A stretch of DNA of 12,625 nt from DATKGX01 sp035510555 (GTDB lineage Bacteria > Patescibacteriota > Microgenomatia > Levybacterales > UBA12049). This document shows positions 7,459-12,625 of this stretch, piece by piece (position 1 is the first letter of the stretch; each line of letters starts with the position of its first letter). Where the stretch lies: contig DATKGX010000031.1 of the NCBI GenBank assembly GCA_035510555.1, positions 1 to 12,625 on the forward strand. Reading direction: 5' to 3'. The translations under genes were made by a program, and so were the position numbers. The notes under the pieces were generated by a model that was given only the letters and a program-made list of their open reading frames with translations, was not told the DNA's origin and did not search any database.

Positions 7459-8645
7459 AAATTTTAATGGTCTCCTCATATTTACCATATCCGCTTAAGT
7501 CGGGCGGCGAGATCAGGCTGTATAATCTAATGAAGAACCTGGCCGAGAAGCACGAAATTACTTTAATCTGTGAGAAAAGGGATTATCAAACTAAAGAGGA
7601 TGTTGAGGAAGTTAAAAAGATTTGCAAAAAAGTCATTACAGTAACCCGCCGTAAACAATGGACCACTGCTAATATTCTTAAAACCGGTTTGTCCATGAAC
7701 CCGTTTCTAATCGTCGGACACACATCGGAAGAAATGAAGTTGGCGATTAAAGATGAACTAGTAAGAGAAAGATACGATTTAATTCACGTTGAAACTTTTT
7801 ATGTCTACCAAAATTTACCCAAAGTTTCCATTCCGGTTATCTTAGTTGAGCATAATGTTGAATATTTGGCATATCAAAGGTATATCAAGCTGGCCAACCC
7901 ATTTTTAAAACTGTTTTTTACCATCGATGTAATGAAGTTGAAGAAAAAAGAAGAGCAGGCTTGGCGAAAGGTGGATAAGCTGGTGGCCGTTTCCAATATG
8001 GAAAGAAGATTAATGAAAAGAGCTGATATTTCCGTTGTGCCAAACGGAGTTGACCTAAACAATTTTCAATTCAGAAGCTCACAAAATCTTCCGGAAGAAA
8101 AAAGAATTTTGTTTATAGGAGACTTTAAATGGTTCCAAAATGTCGACGCGGCCGAGGTAATCTTGAAGCAAATTTGGCCAAGAATTGGTTTAAAATTGGC
8201 GGAATCTAAAAATAGAGCGGATATTAAGCTGTGGATTATCGGGCGGAATATTCCGGAGAAAATTAAAAGTCTGGCGGCTTCGAAAAATATAATTTTGGAA
8301 GAAAACAGCAAAGAAGAGACGGCGGAAATTTTCCGTAAAGCTTATCTTCTCTTGGCGCCGATTCGAGCCGGTGGAGGGACCAGTTATAAAATTTTGGAAG
8401 CATTTGCCTCAGGCGTTGGCGTAGTAACGACCAATTTGGGGTTGGAAGGACTAGAGGCGAAAAACAACATTCATGCTTTGGCCTCCGAAAAAGAAGATGA
8501 GTTAGCGGAACTCTCCTTAGTAATGATTCAAGACCATAGCGTGTATCGAAAATTAACGCTCAACGCCAGAAAATTAGTTGAGGAAAAATACGATTGGCGG
8601 GTCATCGCCCAAAAACTAGACGAAGTTTATATGTCCTGTTTCTAA
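7455..8645 (+). CDS. GT4 family glycosyltransferase
   Basis: This is a 396-residue GT-B enzyme. The N-terminal domain begins MKILMVSSYLPYPLKSGGE (1-19), the standard first strand and glycine loop of family 4. It then has VEHNVEYLAYQR (131-142) and DKLVAVSNMER (174-184) before VVPNGVD (194-200), the domain hinge. The donor domain has ILFIGDFKWFQN (218-229), LWIIGRN (259-265) and PIRAGGGTSYKILEAFASG (302-320). Here the second glutamate of the EX7E pair (Glu315) is kept while the first position is glycine, as is common in this subgroup. The start is set by the conserved element that precedes it: the same bases, CTAACGGGATGAAA, surround the start of the 11555 gene. It overlaps a possible leader peptide and is followed one base later by a GT2 gene, so both are likely co-transcribed. 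Confidence 0.92.
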   Translation: MKILMVSSYLPYPLKSGGEIRLYNLMKNLAEKHEITLICEKRDYQTKEDVEEVKKICKKVITVTRRKQWTTANILKTGLSMNPFLIVGHTSEEMKLAIKDELVRERYDLIHVETFYVYQNLPKVSIPVILVEHNVEYLAYQRYIKLANPFLKLFFTIDVMKLKKKEEQAWRKVDKLVAVSNMERRLMKRADISVVPNGVDLNNFQFRSSQNLPEEKRILFIGDFKWFQNVDAAEVILKQIWPRIGLKLAESKNRADIKLWIIGRNIPEKIKSLAASKNIILEENSKEETAEIFRKAYLLLAPIRAGGGTSYKILEAFASGVGVVTTNLGLEGLEAKNNIHALASEKEDELAELSLVMIQDHSVYRKLTLNARKLVEEKYDWRVIAQKLDEVYMSCF

Positions 8646-8646
8646 T

Positions 8647-9525
8647 ATGGATTTATCGATTATTATTGTTTCCTATAACACCAAAGAATTTTTAAAAGGC
8701 TGTATCGAATCGATTTATAAGACTACCAAAAATATCAATTTTGAAATAATCGTGGTCGATAACGCTTCATCTGACGGGACGATAGAAATTCTCAAAAAAC
8801 TACAAACCGAAAATTTCCAGTTGATTGAAAACAAAGAAAATCTGGGGTTCTCAAAAGCCAATAATCTTGGAGTAAAAAAAGCTCAAGGGAGATATTTATT
8901 ATTCTTAAATCCCGACGTTGTAGTTCACGCAGAAGCCTTGGAAGGAATGGTCAAGTTTATGGATGAACACGAAGACGCGGGAGCAGCTACTTGTAAATTA
9001 ATAATGCCAAACGGGCAAATTGACGATGCCTCGCACCGGGGATTTCCAACACCCTGGAATGCTTTTGCGCATTTCTCCGGTCTGGCGAAAGTTCTCGGCA
9101 AGACCAAATTATTCGGCGGATATAATTTAGGATTCAAAGATTTTACTAAAACGCACGAAATAGACGCCTTGGCCGGCGCGTTTATGTTGGTGCGAAGAAA
9201 AGCAGGAGAAGAAGCGGGTTGGTGGGACGAGGATTATTTCTTCTACGGAGAAGATATTGAATTTTGTTACATACTAAAGCAAGCAGGCTGGAAAATTTAT
9301 TACGTGCCCGAATATTCAACGCTTCATTACAAAGGAGTTTCCGGTGGTTTAAAAAAAGTTTCTAGGGATATCACAACTGCCAGTAAAGAAACAAGAAAGC
9401 GAACCACCAAAGCGCGCTTTAACGCCATGCGGCTTTTCTACAAAAAACATTATGAACAAAAATACCCGTGGTTTATTACCCGTTTAGTCTACCTCGGAAT
9501 CTCCCTAAAACAATTTACCTCCTAA
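8647..9525 (+). CDS. GT2 family glycosyltransferase (rhamnosyltransferase-like), paralog of the 1798 gene
   Basis: This 292-residue GT-A enzyme starts MDLSIIIVSYNTKEFL. It shares with the 1798 gene the blocks FEIIVVDNASSD (32-43), ENLGFSK (64-70) and YLLFLN followed by PD (83-90). Further along are ALAGAFMLVRR (174-184) and the acidic FYGEDIEFCY (199-208) expected to hold the catalytic base, then a basic tail. It lacks the extra HSTSSEQN residues of its paralog and has no long C-terminal membrane segment, though FITRLVYLGI near the end is mildly hydrophobic. It begins 1 nt after the upstream stop and has no Shine-Dalgarno, so translation presumably depends on the preceding gene. It converges on the minus-strand gene with a 40-bp gap. 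Sugar specificity is unknown. Confidence 0.92.
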   Translation: MDLSIIIVSYNTKEFLKGCIESIYKTTKNINFEIIVVDNASSDGTIEILKKLQTENFQLIENKENLGFSKANNLGVKKAQGRYLLFLNPDVVVHAEALEGMVKFMDEHEDAGAATCKLIMPNGQIDDASHRGFPTPWNAFAHFSGLAKVLGKTKLFGGYNLGFKDFTKTHEIDALAGAFMLVRRKAGEEAGWWDEDYFFYGEDIEFCYILKQAGWKIYYVPEYSTLHYKGVSGGLKKVSRDITTASKETRKRTTKARFNAMRLFYKKHYEQKYPWFITRLVYLGISLKQFTS

Positions 9526-9565
9526 GCCACATTGTTTCATAGAATAGAGGACATTAGAGCCTATT

Positions 9566-10081
9566 TCATGCAGCAATAGGTAATGGAAGTATTCTAGCTA
9601 ATGCTACCTCGTCCATAAATCTTCTTCGACCAAAACCGGTAATAGGCAAGCGATCAAATCTATCGTATGATGAATCTATCTCGCCCGTATTTCCCACCAA
9701 AATAGTCAAACGATCATTAGCCAGCTGACCAGGATATCTTACTCTTCTACGTAAATCTAATGTCCCCGAATAATCGTAATGCGTTGTTGGTGAAAGACCA
9801 TAGTGATCATTGTCTGAAGGTCCCTTTTCTTCAGTAACACCTAATATGTCAAATCCCAATGAAGCAGCTTTTTCACCAAGTGACTGTAGAAAGCTTTGAA
9901 TAGCTTCCGGGCTTGAAAAAGGAGATAAATTCTTTACTTCATATCCCTGAAAGTTTGTTGATCCACGGGGAAGAAAAAATCTTTTATCATCAACTCTTTT
10001 AGCTCCAATTATGTTTGATGAAAATTCTGCGTCGCTTGGAAGACCTCTTGCAATAAAACCTCGTAATGCTTCTAGTGCCAT
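9566..10081 (-). CDS. Unrecognised soluble 171-residue protein
   Basis: I do not recognise this protein. It is the only minus-strand gene in the window and sits between two glycosyltransferase units. It has no membrane segment or signal peptide. The middle is rich in D, S, T and Y (GPSDNDHYGLSPTTHYDYSG, 87-106), followed by basic patches LRRRVR (110-115) and FGRRRF (150-155). It has 16 arginines and only 5 lysines, opposite to the lysine-rich glycosyltransferases around it. The start at 10081 is supported by a TTGACT-N16-TATAAT promoter whose -10 ends 6 nt before the ATG, which makes a real gene likely. The context suggests an inserted or independently regulated gene rather than a glycan enzyme. 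No function is proposed. Confidence 0.65.
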   Translation of the reverse strand: MALEALRGFIARGLPSDAEFSSNIIGAKRVDDKRFFLPRGSTNFQGYEVKNLSPFSSPEAIQSFLQSLGEKAASLGFDILGVTEEKGPSDNDHYGLSPTTHYDYSGTLDLRRRVRYPGQLANDRLTILVGNTGEIDSSYDRFDRLPITGFGRRRFMDEVALARILPLPIAA

Positions 10082-10087
10082 GAGGGG

Positions 10088-10115
10088 ATTATAGCAGAAA
10101 AGGTTGTCAAGTCAA
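10088..10115 (-). promoter_or_regulatory. Promoter for the minus-strand gene, leaderless layout
   Basis: Read on the minus strand: TTGACT (10115-10110), 16-nt spacer, TATAAT (10093-10088), then 6 nt to the ATG at 10081. Both boxes are close to consensus. The predicted first transcribed base is at or next to the A of the start codon, and no Shine-Dalgarno is present. Confidence 0.68.
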
Positions 10116-10132
10116 TACGGAGAGTGGATAAT
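10104..10132 (+). promoter_or_regulatory. Upstream promoter candidate P1 for the 10205 gene
   Basis: TTGTCA (10104-10109), 17-nt spacer, GATAAT (10127-10132). Its -35 box abuts the -35 box of the divergent minus-strand promoter, so the two could compete for RNA polymerase or share a regulator. It would give a leader of about 65 nt. Confidence 0.4.
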
Positions 10133-10169
10133 TTGCTCTATGGCTAGGACTCAAACCTGGTGTTGGGGT

Positions 10170-10198
10170 TTGTGAAGTCCAACCGCATTAGCTATAAT
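10170..10198 (+). promoter_or_regulatory. Promoter P2 for the 10205 gene, leaderless layout
   Basis: TTGTGA (10170-10175), 17-nt spacer, perfect TATAAT (10193-10198), then 6 nt to the ATG at 10205. The predicted transcript starts at the ATG. This also supports 10205 over the in-frame GTG at 10160 as the true start, since 10160 lies upstream of the -10 box. Confidence 0.66.
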
Positions 10199-10204
10199 TC
10201 GTTT

Positions 10205-11485
10205 ATGAGGATTGGAATTGATTGCCGTTTGTGGGAACAGACCGGTGTGGGCAGGTACACCAGAAATTTGGTTGAAAACCTCCAAAAGGTTGATAAAAAA
10301 AATGATTATGTTTTATTCATGCGCAAAGAAGATCATGACGCAATTCAAAATTCAAAATTCAAAATTCAAAATAGTAAATGGAAAATAGTCAAAACCGATA
10401 TCAAATGGCATTCTCTTTCGGAACAATTGAAATTTCCCACAATTATTAGGAGAGAACACCTAGATTTAATGCATTTCCCCTATTTTTCAGTGCCAATTTT
10501 TTATAACCGTCCTTATATTGTTACCATTCATGATTTAATTATTAACCATTTTTCAACCGGGAAAGCTTCAACGCTAGCTTATCCTTCATATTTAGCAAAA
10601 AGAGAAGCTTATGAATTTGTCATTAAGCAAGCGGCTAAAGGTGCCAAAAAAATTATTACACCCTCTAACGCGACTAAGCAGGAGATAATTGACCACTTAA
10701 AAATTGCCGAAAATAAAATTGACGTTATTTACGAAGCAGCGGAAATCAAGAATCAAGAATCAAGAATCAAGAATCAAGAGTATGGAAAGTATTTTTTATA
10801 CGTCGGCAATGCTTACCCGCATAAAAATTTAGAGCGGTTAGTTCAGGCTTTCAAGATTCTAACTCGGGGGACTATCGGCGTAAACATCGGTGCCACTCGC
10901 CAGTCGCGCTTTTCGGATGACGCTCGCCAAACTTTGTCTCAGAGCTCAAAATCAACCCGCTCGCTAAACGAAAGCCTTTCCTCAAAGCCGGTGAACAATG
11001 ATGCGACGGCTTTCGATTTACCTCAAAGCGGACTAGCTCATGACCCCTCTCTCTCAAATCTAAAACTAATTTTAGTAGGGGAGAAAGATTATTTTTATCA
11101 GCGACTAGAAAAAGAAAATCAGTCGGATAACATAATTTTTTACGGAAAAGCCAGCGATAAAGAATTGGTAAGTTTGTATACAAATGCTGTTGTCTTAGTA
11201 GCGCCATCGCTGATGGAAGGGTTTGGCTTGCCGGTTTTAGAAGCGATGTCTTTAGGATGTTTAGTGGTAGCATCAGACATTCCGGCATTTAAAGAAATAG
11301 CCGGAGATAACGCTCTTTATTTCAACCCGCAGGACGAGAACGATATTTATTTAAGATTAAAAGACGTTTTGGAAAACGAAGAGAAATATAGGGAAGAAAA
11401 ACTGGAAAAAGCTCTAAGGAAATCGCAACAATTCTCTTGGGAAAAAGCTGCCGAACAAACTCTCAATGTTTATGAATCCCGTTAG
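10205..11485 (+). CDS. GT4 family glycosyltransferase with internal repeats and an insert
   Basis: This 426-residue GT-B enzyme starts MRIGIDCRLWEQTGVGRYTR (1-20), the usual opening of this GT4 subgroup, so the in-frame GTG 45 nt upstream is rejected. Other landmarks are VTIHDLI (106-112), ITPSNATKQEII (151-162), VIYEAAE (174-180), FLYVGNAYPHKNLERLV (197-213), LILVGEKDYFY (288-298) and the EX7E signature EGFGLPVLE with Glu338 and Glu346. The usual GCPVV after it reads GCLVV (351-355). Three abnormal stretches interrupt it: heptamer-coded QNSKFKIQNSKW (48-59), heptamer-coded IKNQESRIKNQE (181-192) and a serine-rich insert at about 222-284 between AFKILT and NLKLIL, which normally lie next to each other. 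All are in frame and lie at the surface or hinge, so the enzyme may still work. It resembles the 114 gene. Its stop lies in the left arm of the second hairpin element. Confidence 0.9.
   Translation: MRIGIDCRLWEQTGVGRYTRNLVENLQKVDKKNDYVLFMRKEDHDAIQNSKFKIQNSKWKIVKTDIKWHSLSEQLKFPTIIRREHLDLMHFPYFSVPIFYNRPYIVTIHDLIINHFSTGKASTLAYPSYLAKREAYEFVIKQAAKGAKKIITPSNATKQEIIDHLKIAENKIDVIYEAAEIKNQESRIKNQEYGKYFLYVGNAYPHKNLERLVQAFKILTRGTIGVNIGATRQSRFSDDARQTLSQSSKSTRSLNESLSSKPVNNDATAFDLPQSGLAHDPSLSNLKLILVGEKDYFYQRLEKENQSDNIIFYGKASDKELVSLYTNAVVLVAPSLMEGFGLPVLEAMSLGCLVVASDIPAFKEIAGDNALYFNPQDENDIYLRLKDVLENEEKYREEKLEKALRKSQQFSWEKAAEQTLNVYESR
10343..10370 (+). repeat. Heptanucleotide tandem repeat, ATTCAAA x4
   Basis: Four perfect 7-nt units lie in frame near residue 50 of the 10205 GT4. 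Because 7 is not a multiple of 3, three units (21 nt) return to the same reading frame, giving the repeated peptide QNSKFKI / QNSKWKI. Confidence 0.85.
10744..10778 (+). repeat. Heptanucleotide tandem repeat, AATCAAG x5
   Basis: Five perfect 7-nt units code for a charged IKNQESR-type stretch in the hinge between the two domains of the 10205 GT4, just before the first strand of the donor domain (YFLYVGN). Confidence 0.88.
10868..11056 (+). other. In-frame insert of different base composition inside the GT4 gene
   Basis: About 63 residues (222-284) of serine-rich, low-hydrophobicity sequence separate AFKILT from NLKLILVGEKD. By hand count the DNA at 10871-11050 is 94/180 G+C (52%), against 21/60 (35%) for 10681-10740 in the same gene. 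It contains an 8-bp inverted repeat CGAAAGCC (10969-10976) / GGCTTTCG (11008-11015), a direct repeat CCTCAAAGC (10980-10988 and 11021-11029) and a direct repeat CTCGCCA (10896-10902 and 10923-10929). No target-site duplication or transposase is seen. The edges are approximate. Confidence 0.6.
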
Positions 11486-11556
11486 AAAGATTTTTTTAGA
11501 AAGTTGTGATTTCTTGTTTATAATAAGATTTCGAAAGGAGGACTTTCTAACGGGAT
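11476..11556 (+). promoter_or_regulatory. Inverted-repeat/hairpin element, copy 2, with a promoter in the loop
   Basis: The left arm ATCCCGTTAGAAAG (11476-11489) and right arm CTTTCTAACGGGAT (11543-11556) are a perfect 14-bp inverted repeat around a 53-nt loop. The left arm contains the stop codon TAG (11483-11485) of the 10205 gene; the right arm ends on the first two bases of the ATG at 11555. TTCGAAAGGAGG, a strong Shine-Dalgarno, lies just before the right arm. A second TTAGAAAG (11496-11503) could pair with the same right arm, giving an alternative, shorter-loop structure. Confidence 0.7.
11519..11524 (+). promoter_or_regulatory. -10 box inside the hairpin loop
   Basis: A perfect TATAAT lies in the loop of the second element. 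The -35 region at the right distance is weak (TTAGAA at 11496-11501 with 17-nt spacing). Transcripts from here would start near 11531 and carry the Shine-Dalgarno and right arm but not the left arm, so they could not form the hairpin. Confidence 0.4.
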
Positions 11557-12625
11557 GAAAGTAGCTTTAGTTTATGATCGGGTAAATAAATGGGGTGGGG
11601 CGGAAAGGGTGTTACTGGCTCTCCATAAAATATTTCCGGATGCTCCTTTGTTCACATCGGTTTATAACCAAAAAACAGCGCCCTGGGCAACAGTTTTCAA
11701 TATCAAAACTTCTTTTTTGCAAAATTTTCCCAAAGCGCAAACTTCGCACGAGCTTTATGCATCTTTAATGCCACTAGCTTTTGAAAGCTTTAATTTTGAC
11801 GACTACAATTTGGTGATTTCCGTTACCAGCGAAGCAGCCAAGGGCATCATTACCAAACCAAAAACCCGCCATATTTGTTATTGCCTAACGCCGACAAGAT
11901 ATTTATGGAGTGGCTATAACGATTATTTCAAGGGTTCAATATTTAGATTATTGTCAAAGCCGGCAGTTGCATATTTAAGAAATTGGGACAAAGTAGCAGC
12001 TCAAAGGCCAGATGAGTACATTGCAATTTCGACAGAAGTTCAGTCGCGTATCAAGCGCTATTACAATAGAGAGTCAGAGATTATTTATCCACCTTCAGAA
12101 ATGGCAAATGGCATCCGTTCGACAGGCTCAGGACAAGAATGGCAAATGGCAAATGGCAAAGAAAATGGAGATTATTTTTTGGTTGTTTCAAGGCTTACAA
12201 ATTTTTACAAAAGAGTTGATCTTGCAATCAAAGCTTGTAATGAGTTGCAGTTGCCTTTAGAAATTGTCGGCAGCGGTTCAGACAAAAAGAAATTGCAGAA
12301 AATGGCCGGTCCAACCGTAGAATTTTTAGGCAATTTAACTGACAAAGAACTGGCAATCTATTATCAAAACTGCCGGGCATTAATTTTTCCGGGCCATGAA
12401 GATTTTGGTCTGACCATGGTTGAGGCTCAATCTTTCGGTAAACCGGTCATCGCATATCGGGGCGGGGGAGCATTAGACATTATCAAAGAAGGCGTCACGG
12501 GTACATTTTTTGACCAGCAAACCGTTGGTAGTTTAAAGCAAGTCTTGAAAAGCTTTAATAAGAACAGCTATAATACAAAATTGTGCAGGGAAAATGCAGA
12601 GCGGTTCACGTTTGCACAATTTGAG
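11555..12625 (+). CDS. GT4 family glycosyltransferase (3' end outside window)
   Basis: The frame is open for 357 codons to the window edge and lacks its stop. The protein begins MKVALVYDRVNKWGGAERVL (1-20). It has VISVTSEAAKGI (87-98), ICYCLTPTRYLW (107-118), DEYIAISTEVQSRI (153-166) and IIYPP (176-180). The donor domain starts at YFLVVSRLTNFYKRVDLAI (207-225), then LEIVGSGSD (235-243), VEFLGNLTDKEL (255-266) and HEDFGLTMVE, in which Glu282 and Glu290 form the EX7E pair. The order is that of WcaI/mannosyltransferase-like GT4 proteins. Residues 183-202 (between IIYPPSE and the donor domain) are encoded by a heptamer array split by a dispersed repeat and are not part of the family fold. The start follows the second hairpin element and its strong Shine-Dalgarno. 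Only a short C-terminal helix should be missing. Confidence 0.9.
   Translation, partial: MKVALVYDRVNKWGGAERVLLALHKIFPDAPLFTSVYNQKTAPWATVFNIKTSFLQNFPKAQTSHELYASLMPLAFESFNFDDYNLVISVTSEAAKGIITKPKTRHICYCLTPTRYLWSGYNDYFKGSIFRLLSKPAVAYLRNWDKVAAQRPDEYIAISTEVQSRIKRYYNRESEIIYPPSEMANGIRSTGSGQEWQMANGKENGDYFLVVSRLTNFYKRVDLAIKACNELQLPLEIVGSGSDKKKLQKMAGPTVEFLGNLTDKELAIYYQNCRALIFPGHEDFGLTMVEAQSFGKPVIAYRGGGALDIIKEGVTGTFFDQQTVGSLKQVLKSFNKNSYNTKLCRENAERFTFAQFE
12100..12158 (+). repeat. Heptamer array AATGGCA (2 + 3 units) interrupted by a 24-nt GC-rich element
   Basis: AATGGCA occurs twice at 12100-12113 and three times at 12138-12158. Between them lie 24 nt (12114-12137) containing TTCGACAGGCTCAGGACA (12118-12135). 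The whole 59-nt block is in frame in the interdomain hinge of the last GT4. Confidence 0.85.

Noticed and set aside
9560..9580. CCTATT / AATAGG inverted repeat as a terminator between convergent genes
   Set aside because: The stem is only 6 bp and neither strand has a T-run after it; most of it lies in the last codons of the minus-strand gene.
10140..10200. tRNA-like string on the minus strand (GGTTTGAGTCCTAG resembles a T-arm)
   Set aside because: The T-stem has a mismatch, the loop reads TTTGAGT rather than TTCRANN, and no matching 5' acceptor strand or D-arm is found upstream.
10160..10204. Upstream GTG start extending the 10205 gene by 15 residues
   Set aside because: The added residues are not part of the GT4 fold, the family begins at MRIGIDCRLW, and the -10 box at 10193-10198 lies downstream of this GTG.
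10744..10778. Tandem AATCAAG units as a CRISPR array
   Set aside because: The units are 7 nt with no spacers, in frame inside a gene, and no cas gene is nearby.
10872..11288. 138-residue open frame on the minus strand
   Set aside because: It is antisense to the GT4 gene and its higher-GC insert, has no recognisable motif, and the + strand frame carries clear GT4 signatures across its second half.
12012..12260. 82-residue open frame on the + strand inside the last GT4
   Set aside because: It is another frame of the GT4 coding sequence, partly made of the heptamer repeats.

Overview
The window is a dense glycan-assembly locus. Base composition is AT-rich, roughly 40% GC by eye. It lies almost entirely on the + strand and has no gene-free stretch longer than about 125 bp. 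Gene content (many GT4 and GT2 glycosyltransferases, two large GT-C-type membrane proteins, one hexapeptide acyltransferase), lysine-rich proteins, start/stop overlaps of the ATGA type and near-absence of Shine-Dalgarno sequences fit a small-genome bacterium of the Patescibacteria/CPR type, for example a Microgenomates lineage. That placement is an inference from style, not from a marker gene. TGA is used repeatedly as a stop, which argues against the code-25 lineages (Gracilibacteria, Absconditabacteria).

Layout. 1-117: end of a GT4-like protein that stops where its second domain should begin. 114-5879: a tightly coupled run of GT4 glycosyltransferase, LbH acyltransferase, GT2 glycosyltransferase and a 1065-residue fusion of an O-antigen ligase/polymerase-like half with a GT-C half. 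5882-7375: a promoter whose -10 sits 7 nt before the ATG, then a PMT_2/GT39-like membrane glycosyltransferase. 7375-7456: hairpin/inverted-repeat element. 7455-9525: GT4 and GT2 genes. 9566-10081 (minus strand): an unrecognised 171-residue protein. 10082-10204: divergent promoters. 10205-11485: a GT4 gene carrying internal repeats and a foreign-looking insert. 11476-11556: second copy of the hairpin element. 11555 to window end: a GT4 gene cut by the window edge.

How it works together (inference): cytoplasmic GT2 and GT4 enzymes would extend a lipid-linked glycan and the acyltransferase would decorate it. The ligase/polymerase-GT-C fusion and the PMT_2-like enzyme would act on the outer face of the membrane, polymerising, transferring or adding sugars from polyprenyl-phosphate donors. 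No flippase, sugar-nucleotide synthesis gene or initiating phosphoglycosyltransferase is visible, so this is only part of the pathway.

The most unusual signals are not the enzymes. (i) Two ~82-bp elements share 14-bp inverted-repeat arms that join the stop codon of one gene to the start codon of the next. (ii) Genes at the heads of transcription units have a -10 box only 6-7 nt before ATG, implying leaderless mRNAs. (iii) Heptanucleotide tandem repeats and a TTCGACA-type dispersed repeat are inserted in frame inside several glycosyltransferases.
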